In this document: piece after piece, positions 24,763 to 36,919 of the stretch
Numbering within the stretch: position 1 is the stretch's first letter
How the letters are laid out: every line of letters starts with the position of its first letter
DNA from: Lichenicoccus sp965276875
GTDB lineage: Bacteria > Pseudomonadota > Alphaproteobacteria > Acetobacterales > Acetobacteraceae
Length of the DNA stretch: 64,000 nt
Reading direction: 5' to 3'
Assembly (NCBI RefSeq): GCF_965276875.1
Contig: NZ_OZ255701.1
Coordinates: forward strand, 1,550,001 to 1,614,000
Notes under the pieces: model-generated
The model's database searches: none
What the model was told of the DNA's origin: nothing
What the model saw: the letters and a program-made list of their open reading frames with translations, nothing else
Position numbers and translations under genes: made by a program

Positions 24763-25947
24763 TCACTCGCCGCCGGCGGCGTCGGGGTCACCTACGCCAG
24801 TCTCCGGCGCGGCCGGCTTCACCGCGGCGCCGGTGTGGACGCTCTGCAGACCATCGACGATGATCCGCTGGCCATCCTTGAGGCCGGACAGTACCACCTG
24901 CTCGGCCTTGATGGTCTGGCCAAGCTTCACATTCGCCCGCTGCGCCTTGTTGTTCGCGTCCACGACAAAGACGTAGTCGCCCTGCTGGTCGGACAGCACC
25001 GCGCCGCGCGGGATCAGGATCGAGACCACCGGATGCGGATCGCTGATCAGCACGGTCACGAAGGCGCCGTCGACGAGTTCGCGGGAGCTGACGCCGCCCT
25101 TGTCGCCGCCGTCGCGCTCGGGGTTCGGCACCGTGGCGCGCAGCGTGATGGTGTCGGTATTGGTGGACACGGTGGGCGCCACGTAGTCCAGCGTGCCGGT
25201 CTTGTCATAGATCGTGCCGCCGGTCAGACGCAGCTTGATCTTTGCCGCGGCCAGGCCGCCGACTGCCGCGAACTTCTTTTGCATCGAGTCCACCTCGCGG
25301 CTCGCCACCGGAAAGATGACATACATCGGATCCTGGCTGACCACGGTCGCCAAGGTGCCCGAGGTCGGTCCGACCACGTTGCCGGGATTGACCGAGGTGG
25401 CGCTGATCCGTCCGTCGATCGGCGCGCGGATCTCTGTATAGCCGAGATTGATCTGTGCCGCCTGCAGGTTGCCCTCGGCGGTCAGCACGGCGCCAGCGTT
25501 GCTGCCCTGGGTGGCGACGGCGTTGTCCAGGTTCGACTGCTGCCCGGCTGGCGTGTGCAGCAGGGCCTGCTGGCGCTTGAGGCTGAGCGAGGCATTGCGG
25601 ACGTTGGCCTTGGCCTGCGCGAGGTTACCCTGCTGCGACAGCACCTGCGCCTGGAACGGTCCCTGCTCCAGCACGTAGAGCAGCTGCCCCTGCTTGACGT
25701 CCTCGCCGCCGTTGAACAGGCGCTTGTCCAGGTAGCCGGTCACACGCGCGATCAAGGCAACGCTATCGATCGCCTGGACACGACCAAAGAACTGGCTGGT
25801 CGAGGTCACCGGGGCCGAATGCACGGTGGCGACACCGACCGTCGGCGGACCTCCGCCGCCGGCTTGTGCGGCCGCCGGTGCTGGCAAAGCCCAGGCGACG
25901 GCGCAGGCGGCCAGGACGGCCGTCGCAGTGCGGATGACGGATAGCAT
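24763..25947 (-). CDS. RND efflux periplasmic adaptor (AcrA type)
   Basis: Membrane fusion protein of 394 residues that bridges the RND pump and an outer-membrane channel. The N-terminal signal contains both a lipobox-like LAAC (residues 12-15) and a later type I site near APAAAQA, so lipid anchoring is possible but not certain. The lipoyl domain reads ARVTGYLDKRLFNGGEDVKQGQLLYVLE, followed by a helical hairpin rich in Q and A. The second lipoyl half is YTEIRAPIDGRIS. GAGGA lies six bases before the ATG. The C-terminal tail is rich in alanine and proline. Confidence 0.93.
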   Translation of the reverse strand: MLSVIRTATAVLAACAVAWALPAPAAAQAGGGGPPTVGVATVHSAPVTSTSQFFGRVQAIDSVALIARVTGYLDKRLFNGGEDVKQGQLLYVLEQGPFQAQVLSQQGNLAQAKANVRNASLSLKRQQALLHTPAGQQSNLDNAVATQGSNAGAVLTAEGNLQAAQINLGYTEIRAPIDGRISATSVNPGNVVGPTSGTLATVVSQDPMYVIFPVASREVDSMQKKFAAVGGLAAAKIKLRLTGGTIYDKTGTLDYVAPTVSTNTDTITLRATVPNPERDGGDKGGVSSRELVDGAFVTVLISDPHPVVSILIPRGAVLSDQQGDYVFVVDANNKAQRANVKLGQTIKAEQVVLSGLKDGQRIIVDGLQSVHTGAAVKPAAPETGVGDPDAAGGE

Positions 25948-26022
25948 GGTATGTCCTCGTCAGAAGCCGAACGGATGTCGGCACGCGCAATCCCTGGCAC
26001 AGCAGATGCGGGCCGCCTCCTC

Positions 26023-26072
26023 TGACCGCTCGGTCACCGTTGGCCATATACGACTGGCCGTGGCACTTGCAA
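26023..26072 (-). promoter_or_regulatory. Promoter and TetR-like operator of the RND efflux operon
   Basis: On the minus strand TTGCAA (26072-26067) and TATATG (26050-26045) are 16 bases apart and form a good sigma-70 type promoter. Just downstream, at the expected transcript start, is TGACCG-CT-CGGTCA (26023-26036), two perfect six-base arms of the kind bound by TetR-family repressors of drug pumps. No tetR gene adjoins it, so the repressor would act in trans. Confidence 0.55.
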
Positions 26073-26147
26073 CCGGTTCAGTCGCGGACGCGTTTGTAAC
26101 TGCGATCGGCTCGCCGACCATGAAGATGGAGTAAGCCGCTGTCCACA

Positions 26148-27458
26148 GTGCCGGAAAACGCGACACGGCCGGGCGCGGCAAGGGCCGGGGCCGGGACAGG
26201 AACTCACCGGGTCGTGATCGTTGGCGGCGGCTTTGGCGGCATGAATGCAGCGCATGCCCTGGCAGAAGCGCCGGTGGAGATCGTGCTCATCGACCGTACC
26301 AACCATAATTTGTTCCAGCCGCTGCTCTACCAGGTCGCCACCGCCGCACTCTCCGGCAATGATATCGCGCTGCCCATCCGCTCCATCTTCCGGCGCAAGC
26401 CTAACGTCACGGTGATGATGGACACGCTCACCGGCATCGACCGTGCAGCGCGCGCCGTGATGCTGCAAGCCAGTGGCGCGCTCGCCTACGACACCCTCAT
26501 CCTGGCCACCGGCTCGGTCTATTCCTGGTTCGGCCATGATGATTGGCAGCGCCACAGCACGGCGCTGAAGACCCTGGCCGACGCCCAGGCGCTACGCCGG
26601 CAACTGCTCGGTGCCTTCGAGCAGGCGGAGCGCGCCCGCGATCCCGCCACGGTGCGGGCGCTGCTCACCTTCGTGGTGATCGGCGCTGGGCCCACGGGGG
26701 TCGAACTGGCCGGGGCCATCGCCGAATTGTCGCGCCTGACCCTGGCACGTGACTTTCGCCACATCCGGCCGGGTGATGCACGGATCGTGGTGTGCGACGC
26801 GGGGCCACAGGTATTGGCCACGTTTCCCAAGGGTCTGTCGGCCTATGCCGCGCGCCGGCTGGCCAGCCTCGGCATCGAGCTGCGTCTCAACACCCCGGTC
26901 GAGGCGGTGCACGCGGACGGCGTCACCGCCGGCGGCGAGACGATCGCCGCCGCCTCGGTGTTCTGGGCCGCCGGCACTGAGGCGACGCCGGTGGCCTCCT
27001 GGCTCGGCGTGCCGGCCGAACGCGGCGGCCTGGTCGCGGTCGCGCCGGATTGCAGCCTGCCCGGAGCCCCGGATATTTTCGTGATCGGCGACGCCGCACG
27101 GCTGCGCGGCAAGCCGCTGCCGGCCCTGGGCTCCGTCGCCAAGCAGCAGGGCGCCTTTGTCGGCAGCCTGATCGCAGCCCGGCTCGCCGGCAAGCCAACC
27201 CCGGCGCGCGGCTTTCGCTATCGCAACTACGGCCAGCTCGCGATGATCGGGCGCTCCAGCGCGGTGGCCGATTTCGGCTGGATCCGGCTGCGCGGCTTCC
27301 CCGCCTGGGTGATCTGGAGTGCCGTGCATCTGCTGCTTCTGGTCAGTGCCCGAAACCGGATCGTGGTCTATGTGAACTGGGTCTGGGCCTGGCTGACCTA
27401 CGCGCGCGGCGCGCGGGTCATCACCGAAACACCCTCCAGCGAAGCTGGGCCTGCTTGA
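26148..27458 (+). CDS. ndh: Type II NADH dehydrogenase (NDH-2)
   Basis: Membrane-associated flavoprotein that passes electrons from NADH to quinone without pumping protons. It has 436 residues from a GTG start. The FAD loop is VVIVGGGFGGMNAAHAL (about residues 22-38), the NADH loop VVIGAGPTGVELAGAIAEL, and the second FAD contact FVIGDAARL. NDH-2 hallmarks include NLFQPLLYQVAT and KQQGAFVG. The C-terminal helix (VIWSAVHLLLLVSARNRI) anchors it to the membrane. The first 20 residues are rich in A, G and R and poorly conserved in character, so the true start could lie a little downstream. It shares its promoter region with the divergent efflux operon. Confidence 0.92.
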   Translation: MPENATRPGAARAGAGTGTHRVVIVGGGFGGMNAAHALAEAPVEIVLIDRTNHNLFQPLLYQVATAALSGNDIALPIRSIFRRKPNVTVMMDTLTGIDRAARAVMLQASGALAYDTLILATGSVYSWFGHDDWQRHSTALKTLADAQALRRQLLGAFEQAERARDPATVRALLTFVVIGAGPTGVELAGAIAELSRLTLARDFRHIRPGDARIVVCDAGPQVLATFPKGLSAYAARRLASLGIELRLNTPVEAVHADGVTAGGETIAAASVFWAAGTEATPVASWLGVPAERGGLVAVAPDCSLPGAPDIFVIGDAARLRGKPLPALGSVAKQQGAFVGSLIAARLAGKPTPARGFRYRNYGQLAMIGRSSAVADFGWIRLRGFPAWVIWSAVHLLLLVSARNRIVVYVNWVWAWLTYARGARVITETPSSEAGPA

Positions 27459-28465
27459 GCCACCGCGACGAAAACGGCTTCTACAATCCGCTTTGGATGA
27501 CCGGGGAGAACCAACCCGGCGGCCAGATGCGCCCGCTGCGTCTGCTGCGCTGGCGCCTCGGTGGCACCCGCGTGCGCTGGCCCGAGCGGATCATCGACCC
27601 GGCCCCACCCGGCGACCCCTGGACGGAGCCGCCCGCGGGCACGATCAGCGTGACCTTCATCGGCCATAGCTGCTTTTTGATCCGACTGCCCGGCCTCGTG
27701 GTCATCACCGATCCGCAGTTCAGCGAACGCGCCTCACCCGTCGGCTGGGCCGGGCCGAAGCGGGCACGCCCGCCCGGCCGGCCCCTCGCAGCCCTCCCGC
27801 CGATCGACCTGGTGCTGCTGTCGCACAACCATTACGACCATCTCGATCTGCCGAGCCTGCGTGCGCTGCACCGCCATTCGGCCCCCAAGGTCATTACCCC
27901 GCTTGGCAACACGGTCTATGTGCGACGCGCGGCACCGCTCGCGGTGCACGAGCTCGACTGGTGGGACACCGCGCCGATCGCGCGGCCGGCGGGCGCCCGC
28001 GTCACCGCTCTGCCGGCCCGGCATTTCTCCGCGCGCAGCCTGCGCGACAACGGACGCGCGCTCTGGGCCGGTTTCATGCTCGAGAGCCAGGGCATCAAGG
28101 TGCTGTTTGCCGGCGACAGCGGCGACGGTGCGCACTGGCAGGCGATCCGCGAGTGCATGGGCGCGCCTGACCTCGCCTTGCTGCCGATCGGCGCCTATGC
28201 GCCGCGCGACCTGATGCAACGCGTGCATATGGACCCAGAGGAGGCAGTGCGGGCGCACTGCACCCTACAGGCAACACGCTCGATCGGCATGCATTTCGGC
28301 ACCTTCCAGCTCACCGACGAAGCCATCGACGAGCCCGAGCGACGCCTGGCACAGGCCTGCCGTAACCAGGGCGTGCCTGCCACTGAGTTCGTGACCCTCG
28401 GCTTCGGCGCCTGTTGCAGCATCATTGCAGCGCCGCAGGAAACCGTCCGGCACGCCGAGGGTTGA
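27455..28465 (+). CDS. MBL-fold metallo-hydrolase, NAPE-PLD/UlaG-like
   Basis: Zinc-dependent hydrolase of about 336 residues, related to N-acyl-phosphatidylethanolamine phospholipase D and UlaG. The metal site is LLSHNHYDHLD, with further ligands in LPARHFSAR, FAGDSGDG and MHFGTFQLTDE. FIGHSCFLI opens the fold. A TTG start overlapping the NDH-2 stop (TTGA) is preferred over the ATG at 27497 because the conserved N-terminal GFYNP stretch of the family lies before that ATG. Coupling to NDH-2 suggests a membrane-lipid-related role, but the substrate is unknown; many bacterial members are simply annotated as hydrolases. Confidence 0.85.
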   Translation: MSHRDENGFYNPLWMTGENQPGGQMRPLRLLRWRLGGTRVRWPERIIDPAPPGDPWTEPPAGTISVTFIGHSCFLIRLPGLVVITDPQFSERASPVGWAGPKRARPPGRPLAALPPIDLVLLSHNHYDHLDLPSLRALHRHSAPKVITPLGNTVYVRRAAPLAVHELDWWDTAPIARPAGARVTALPARHFSARSLRDNGRALWAGFMLESQGIKVLFAGDSGDGAHWQAIRECMGAPDLALLPIGAYAPRDLMQRVHMDPEEAVRAHCTLQATRSIGMHFGTFQLTDEAIDEPERRLAQACRNQGVPATEFVTLGFGACCSIIAAPQETVRHAEG

Positions 28466-28496
28466 TGCCGCGCAACGAACCCGGGACGACCCACGC

Positions 28497-30640
28497 ATGG
28501 CCAAGCCGCTGAAGCACCGTATCCGTGAGGGCCTGCCGTTCCCGCGCGGCGCCTCCTGGGACGGCACGGGTGTGAATTTCGCGCTGTTCTCGGCGAACGC
28601 CACCAAGGTCGAGGTCTGCCTGTTCGACGAGGCCGGCACGACTGAACTCGAACGCATCGCCCTGCCGGAATATACCGACCAGATCTTCCACGGCTGGTTG
28701 CCCGATATCGGCCCCGGGCAGCGTTACGGCTACCGCGTGCACGGGCCCTACGCGCCCAAGGAGGGCCATCGCTTCAACCCCAACAAGCTGCTGCTCGACC
28801 CGTATGCACGCGCCCATGTCGGCGAGCTCACCTGGGACCACGCGATCTTCGGCTACACCATCGGCCATGCGCTCGACGACCTCTCCTATGACGAGCGCGA
28901 CAGCGCGCCGTTCGTGCCGAAATCCGTCATCGTCGATGCCGATTTCGACTGGCGCGGCCAGCCGCAGCGCAACCCGATCCCCTGGGACCAGACGGTCCTC
29001 TACGAGACCCACCTGCGCGGCTACACCAAGCTGCACCCGAAGGTGCCGGAGACGTTGCGCGGCACCTATGCCGGCTTCGGCACGCCCGAGGTGCTCAAGC
29101 ATATCAAGTCGATCGGCGTCACCTCGATCGAGCTGCTGCCGGTGCACAGCTTCGTCAACGACAGCCAGCTCCTGGAGAAGGGCCTCACCAACTATTGGGG
29201 CTACAATACCATCGGCTTCTTCGCACCGGACCCGCGCTACGCCGCCGACGTCCCCAACTCCCTGCGCGAATTCAAGGAGATGGTCAGCCGCGTGCACGAT
29301 GCCGGGCTCGAACTGATCCTCGACGTCGTCTACAACCATACCGCCGAGGGCAACGAGCGCGGCCCGACCCTGTCGTTCAAGGGGATCGACAACGTCTCCT
29401 ACTACCGCCTGCTGCCGGACGATCCGCGCTACTACATCAACGACACCGGCACCGGAAACACCGTCAATATCAGCCATGCGCGGGTGATCCAGATGGTCAC
29501 CGACAGCCTGCGCTACTGGGCCGGCGAGATGCATGTCGACGGCTTTCGCTTCGATCTCGGCACCATCCTGGCACGCGAGCCGAACGGCTTCGACAACCAG
29601 TCCGGCTTCCTCAAGGCCTGTGGCCAGGACCCGCTGCTCGGCACCGTCAAGCTGATCGCCGAGCCCTGGGATTGCGGCCCGGGCGGCTATCAGGTCGGCG
29701 AGTTCCCGCCAGGCTGGGCCGAGTGGAACGACAAGTTCCGCGACACCGCGCGGGATTTCTGGAAGGGCGAGGCAAGCTTCGCGGACGTGGCGCCACGCGT
29801 GCTCGGCTCACCGGCGGAGTTCGATCGCGACGGCCGCAAGCCCTGGGCGTCGGTGAACTTCATCACCGCCCATGACGGCTTCCCGCTCAACGACATCGTC
29901 ACCTACAACGAAAAACACAACGACGCCAACGGCGAGGACAACAAGGACGGCTCCTCGGATAACCGGTCATCCAATTACGGCGTCGAGGGCCCCACCGACG
30001 ATCCCGAAATCCGGCGAGTCCGTGCGCGACAAATCCGCAACATGCTGGCCACCTTGCTGTTCAGCCAGGGCACACCGATGCTGCTCGCCGGCGACGAGTT
30101 CGGCCGCACCCAGGGTGGCAACAACAACGCCTATTGCCAGGACAGCGAAATCTCCTGGGTAGACTGGCAAATCGAGGAGAAGGGCCAGGCGCTGATCGAC
30201 TTCACCACGCGGCTGACCGCGCTGCGCCGACGCTTTCCGATCTTGCGGCGCAACCGTTTCTTGACGGAAGCCTACAACGAAGAGCTCGACATCAAGGAGC
30301 TCACCTGGGTGAACGCCGCCGGCCGCGAGATGGAGCAGGGCGACTGGGGGTCGAACGCGCAATGCGTCGGGCTGATGCTCGACGGCCGCGCGCAGCCGAC
30401 CGGCATACGCAAGCGCGGCGAGGACGCCACCCTGCTGCTGATCTTCAACGCCTGGCACGACATGGTGGAATTCACCTTGCCGTCGCAAGGCGGCGAGGAC
30501 CAGCACTGGACGCTGATGATCGACACCAACATCTCCGAAGAGGAGGAAAAGCAAGAGGATCAGAAGTTCGCCTTTGGTGAGGTTTATGCCGTCACCGGGC
30601 GCTCCTTCCTGCTCTTCACCCTAATCCCGGGCGTGGTGAA

Positions 30641-30644
<4 letters not shown>
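28497..30644 (+). CDS. glgX: Glycogen debranching enzyme (isoamylase, GH13)
   Basis: Hydrolyses alpha-1,6 branch points of glycogen or limit dextrins, giving linear maltodextrins. It has about 715 residues. An N-terminal CBM48 domain (GVNFALFSANATKVEVCLFD) precedes the GH13 barrel. Barrel motifs are DVVYNHTAEG, FRFDLGTIL with the nucleophile aspartate, LIAEPWD with the acid/base glutamate, and FITAHDGFPLND. The start at 28497 gives the standard N-terminus. The stop overlaps treZ by ATGA, so its products go straight to the TreY/TreZ pair. Confidence 0.95.
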
Positions 30645-32442
<1,798 letters not shown>

Positions 32443-32446
<4 letters not shown>

Positions 32447-35202
32447 CCGTCATTCCGCGCGCGACCTACCGGCTGCAATTCCATGCGGGCTTCGGCTTCA
32501 AGGACGCGACCCGGATCGCGCCCTATCTCGCCAGCCTCGGCATCAGCCATGTCTATGCCTCGCCCTATCTGAAGGCGCGCCCCGGCAGCATGCACGGCTA
32601 CGACATCACCGACCATCTCGCTTTCAACCCGGAGCTCGGCACAGAGGACGATTTCAAGGCCATGGTCGCGGTGTTCAAGAGCCAGGGGCTGGGCCAAATC
32701 CTCGACTTCGTGCCGAACCATATGGGCGTCGGCGGCTCGGACAACCCGCTCTGGCTCGATGTGCTGGAGTGGGGACCGCAGGCCGATCATGCAGGCTGGT
32801 TCGACATCGACTGGGATCCGGACCGGCGCTACCTCAAGGACAAGCTGCTGGTGCCGTTCCTCGGCAATCAGTATGGCCGCGAACTTGCCGACGGCAAGCT
32901 GGAGGTCCGCTTTGATGACGACGCCGGCAGTCTCGCCGTGTGGGCCTATGAGACCCACAAGCTGCCGATCTGCCCGCTGCAATACAGCGAAATCCTCGGC
33001 CACGAAGACGCCGACCTCGACCGGCTTTCGGATTATTTCAGCGACCTGCCGCGCTGGCACCCGCAGATCGCCGAGCGCGCCGCCACGCTCAAGGCGGAAC
33101 TCGCCGCGTGCATTCGCGCCAGCCCCGCGGCCAGTGCCGCCCTGGCGCAGAGCATCGCGACCCTCAACCGCGACCCGGTGGCACTGGACCGGCTGATCCA
33201 GCAGCAATCCTGGCGCATCGCCGATTTCCGTGTCGCCGGCGACGACATCAATTACCGCCGCTTCTTCAACATCAACGATCTCGCCGGCTTGCGCATGGAA
33301 TTGCCGGCGGTGTTCCGCCATGCGCACTCGCTGATCCTGCCGATGATCGAGGACGGCATTCTGGACGGGCTGCGGATCGACCATATCGACGGCCTGCTCG
33401 ACCCCAGGGCCTATATCGATCAGCTCCGAAGCGCGGTCTCGCGACCGTTCTATCTCGTTGTCGAAAAGATCCTGGCCGGACACGAATCCCTGCGCGAGGA
33501 TTGGCGGGTCGAGGGCACCACCGGCTACGACTTCACCAACCTCGTCCTCGGCGTGCTGGTCAACCCTGCCAGCGAAGCCGCGTTCACCGCCGCCTATCAG
33601 GATTTCACAGGCCTGCGCACGCCGTTCTCCGCCATCGTCTATGAGTGCAAGATACGCATCATGGAAAACGAAATGGCGAGCGAACTGAATGCGCTCGGCC
33701 GTGACGCCGGGCGCGTCGCGCGGCAGAACCCGATGACGCAGGACTTCACCAAGACCGTGCTGCAGCGGGCGATCAAGCAGATCGTTGCCTGCTTTCCGGT
33801 CTACCGCACCTACATCGAATTCGAGTCCGACCAGGAGGGTCATGACGCCGACCGACGCGATCTCGATTGGGCGGTCATCCAGGCGCGCCGCTTCGATCCG
33901 GACATCGACCCCTCGGTGTTTGACTTCATGCATGCCCTGCTCTCCGGCACGCTGACCGCCAAGCCAAAGAGCGGCTTTAACCGCACCACCGTGCTGCGTC
34001 TGGCGATGAAGCTGCAGCAATATAGCGGTCCGGTGATGGCCAAGGGTCTCGAAGACACCGCGTTCTACCGCTACAACCGCTTCATCGCCCTCAACGAGGT
34101 CGGCGGCGAGCCGGAGCGCTTCGGCATCTCCTCGGGTGCGTTCCACAAGGCTAACCAGCAGCGCGCGCGGCGCTGGCCAGGTGCGATGCTGGCCAGTTCC
34201 ACCCATGATACCAAGCGCGGCGAGGACGTCCGCGCGCGCTTGGCGGTGCTCGCCGACATGCCCGAGGAATGGACCCGCCAGGTGCAGGGCTGGAGCCGCT
34301 TGATCCGCGCCCGGCGCGGCGAATCGCGCACCGGCGAGGATGCGAGCAACGCCCCACCTGATCGCAACGACGAGTACCTGCTCTACCAACTCCTGGTCGG
34401 CTCCTGGCCGGTCGAACTGCTCGAAAGCCCCGACGCCGAAGGACTCGACGCCTACGCCGCCCGCATCGCCGGCACCCTGGAGAAATCCATGCGCGAGGCG
34501 AAGCTGCGTTCCAACTGGTCCTCGCCCGACACCGCCTACGAGGACGCGATGCAGTCCTTCGCCAAGGCGGCCCTTGACGCAAATCGAGCCGGCTTTCTGG
34601 CCAGCTTCCTGCCGTTCGCGCAGCGGGTGGCGCGGCTCGGTGTGCAGAACAGCCTGATCGCCACCGTGCTCAAGCTGACGGTGCCCGGCATGCCCGACAT
34701 CTATCAGGGCTGCGAGATGTGGGATCTCAGCCTGGTCGACCCGGACAACCGGCGCCCGGTCGATTACGATGCGCGTGCCCGTGGGCTGGAGGCGCTGCAA
34801 CCCGCACTCGCCGCGGATCCAGCCGGCACCATGCGCAGCCTGTTGGAAGGCTGGCACGACGGCCGTATCAAGCTCGCGGTGATGGCGATGCTGCTCAAGC
34901 TGCGCGCCGAAAACGCAGCTTTGTTCGCCGAAGGCGGCTACGAACCGCTCACCATCGCCGGTGAAAAGGCCACACAGGCGCTGGGTTTCCTGCGCGAGCA
35001 TATCGCCGTCCTCGTGTCGCCTTATCCCGGTCTGCGCGAGGCTGATCCAGACTGGCAGGACAGCACGGCCGCCCTCCCCGACGGGCTTTGGCGCGATCTG
35101 TTTACCGGTGCCGCCACCGAAGGTGGCGGCGACGTACCGCTCGCGGATCTGTTCCATATGCTCCCCGTCGCCGTGCTGGTCAGGGAGGAATCGAAACGCT
35201 AG
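32443..35202 (+). CDS. treY: Malto-oligosyltrehalose synthase
   Basis: Converts the reducing end of maltodextrins into an alpha,alpha-1,1 linkage. It has about 919 residues, normal for TreY. The N-terminal PRATYRLQFHAGFGFKDA is diagnostic. GH13 motifs are LDFVPNHMGV, GLRIDHIDGL (nucleophile), YLVVEKILAGHE (acid/base) and SSTHDTKRGEDVRARL. The C-terminal block MPDIYQGCEMWDLSLVDPDNRRPV is also characteristic. The start overlaps the treZ stop by four bases. With GlgX and TreZ it forms the TreX/Y/Z-type route, so trehalose is made from stored glycogen without nucleotide sugars. Confidence 0.96.
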
Positions 35203-35229
35203 GGTCTCTGCGCAAACCAGGAGCCGGCT

Positions 35230-35766
35230 ATGATGATCGAGCATCATGCCCAAGGTGCAGCACCCTCCGCGTCCTTCACCCATGCTCAGATCGCGGCGCT
35301 GTTCTTTGCCGCGGCACGCGAGGGACAGGTCGATCTGCTGGCAGACTTTCTCGACGCTGGCGCCGATCCCAACCAGACCGATGCCCACGGCTACACGCCG
35401 CTGATCCTCGCGGCCTATAACGGCCAAGCGGAGGCGACGTCGTTGCTGCTCAGGCGCGGTGCCGCCGTCGACAGCCGTGACGCCAAGGGCAGCACGGCGC
35501 TCAGCGGGGTTGCTTTCAAGGGCGACCTCGCACTCGCACGTCTGCTTGTCGATGCGGGTGCCGCCATCGATCAGCCCAACGATGTCGGACGCACGCCGCT
35601 GATGTTCGCGGTCATGTTTGGACGCGAGGAGATGGCCACCTGGCTGCTAGCCCAAGGCGCGGACCCCACCCTGCGCGACGGTGAAGGCAACAATGCCCTG
35701 ACCCTGGCTCTGCGACAGGGCCACAAGGCGCTCACCGACCAAATCCGCGCCGCCAAGACACCCTAA
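35230..35766 (+). CDS. Ankyrin-repeat protein
   Basis: A 178-residue soluble protein made almost entirely of four to five ankyrin repeats, with typical turns GADPNQTDAHGYTPLILAA, NDVGRTPLMFAVMFG and GADPTLRDGEGNNALTLA. No signal peptide or catalytic domain is seen. AGGAG is placed well before the ATG, 27 bases after the treY stop, so it may be read through from the trehalose operon. Ankyrin proteins bind other proteins; the partner is unknown, and bacterial small ANK proteins are often linked to catalase or stress functions. Confidence 0.85.
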   Translation: MMIEHHAQGAAPSASFTHAQIAALFFAAAREGQVDLLADFLDAGADPNQTDAHGYTPLILAAYNGQAEATSLLLRRGAAVDSRDAKGSTALSGVAFKGDLALARLLVDAGAAIDQPNDVGRTPLMFAVMFGREEMATWLLAQGADPTLRDGEGNNALTLALRQGHKALTDQIRAAKTP

Positions 35767-35777
35767 CGAATCGGGGT

Positions 35778-35821
35778 CTGGGGCCTAAAGGCCCCAGCCG
35801 GGTCAAGGGCGGGAGCCCTTG
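35778..35821. terminator. Two tandem hairpins between convergent genes
   Basis: CTGGGGCC-TAAA-GGCCCCAG (35778-35797) and CAAGGGC-GGGA-GCCCTTG (35804-35821) are perfect inverted repeats lying between the ankyrin gene (+) and the SDR gene (-). Neither has a T tract. They may act as a bidirectional terminator, or be a copy of a dispersed palindromic (REP-like) element. Confidence 0.55.
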
Positions 35822-35837
35822 CCTTGCCTCGCTTGCT

Positions 35838-36848
35838 TCACCGCCGCCGCAAAACCGCCCGCGCAAGCAGCGCCGGCGCCAACAATGGCGCCGCGGCGAG
35901 CAGTCCGACAGCGCCAAGTGCGACCATGCCCGCGGCGACGGCATCAGCCTGGCGGCTGCTATAGATATCGCGCCGACTGGAGGCCTCGGCGTCGAAACGG
36001 CCCCGTGCCGACTGGGTGCCGCCGGGTGCCGGCTCGAACAGGTTGCCGTCCGAGAGTGCGGCCGGCGCGCTGCCGAGCTGCTGGGTGTAGCCCTGGCGCG
36101 CCAGCACCTGGTCGATCAGACCCGGGGCGAGGCGTGCCGCGAGGATGGCGGGAGGCGTGGAGGAGCCGACAAAGACGTCGCGACGCTTGTGCGTTGCCGC
36201 GAACAGGATTGCCTCGGCCGCGACCTCGGGCTGGTAGGGACCAGGGACCTTGGTTTCCTGGCCGGTCTTGTTGCGCGACCAGTCAAACTGCGGCGTGTTG
36301 ATCCCGGGCAGATGCACCATGGTCAGGCGCACCTGGCTGCGGTCGTGGATCAGTTCCGAGCGCAGTGCTTCGGTGAAGCCGCGCAACGCGAACTTGGCGC
36401 CGCAGTAGGCCCCCTGCACCGGCATCGCGCGCCAGGCCAGGATTGAGCTGACCTGCACGATGGTACCGGCGCGCATCCGCTTGAGTGCTGCCAGCGTGCC
36501 GTTGACGGCGCCGAGATAGGTCACCTCGGTGACGCGCTTTATCTCGTCGGCCTGCAGCGACTGGATCGGGCCATAGACGGTCGCCATTGCGTTGTTGATC
36601 CAGACGGTGATCGGCCCGAGTGCCGCCTCGATTTCCTCGGCCGCCCGGTCTACCGCTTTGGCGTCGGCGACGTCGGCGCTGACCGTGTGCACCCGTGCGC
36701 CAAGCGCTTCCAGCTCGGCGCAGGCCTGGTCGAGCCGTTCGGTGCCGCGTGCGATCAGCCCGACCGAGTCGCCGCGCGCCGCGAAGGCGCGTGCGGTCGC
36801 CCGTCCGATGCCGGCGCTGCCGCCGGTGATCACCACAATTTCAGCCAT
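35838..36848 (-). CDS. Short-chain dehydrogenase/reductase with hydrophobic C-terminal tail
   Basis: NAD(P)-dependent oxidoreductase of about 336 residues. The SDR core is clear: coenzyme loop TGGSAGIGRATA, WINNAMATV in place of NNAG, and active-site S and YxxxK in VSSILAWRAMPVQGAYCGAKFA. After the core (about residue 250) there is an extra region of some 85 residues. It contains a charged linker and a hydrophobic segment (MVALGAVGLLAAAPLLAPALLARAV) that ends in RRR, so the protein is probably membrane-tethered. GGAG lies eight bases before the ATG. It may be the last gene of the SorC-regulator/amidohydrolase unit, 71 bases downstream. The substrate is unknown. Confidence 0.85.
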   Translation of the reverse strand: MAEIVVITGGSAGIGRATARAFAARGDSVGLIARGTERLDQACAELEALGARVHTVSADVADAKAVDRAAEEIEAALGPITVWINNAMATVYGPIQSLQADEIKRVTEVTYLGAVNGTLAALKRMRAGTIVQVSSILAWRAMPVQGAYCGAKFALRGFTEALRSELIHDRSQVRLTMVHLPGINTPQFDWSRNKTGQETKVPGPYQPEVAAEAILFAATHKRRDVFVGSSTPPAILAARLAPGLIDQVLARQGYTQQLGSAPAALSDGNLFEPAPGGTQSARGRFDAEASSRRDIYSSRQADAVAAGMVALGAVGLLAAAPLLAPALLARAVLRRR

Positions 36849-36919
36849 TCTCAACGCTCCAGACGATCTCTCCTCGCGAGGTGGCGCGCGACGCCGCCGT
36901 TGCCAGGGGCCGCGCGCTG

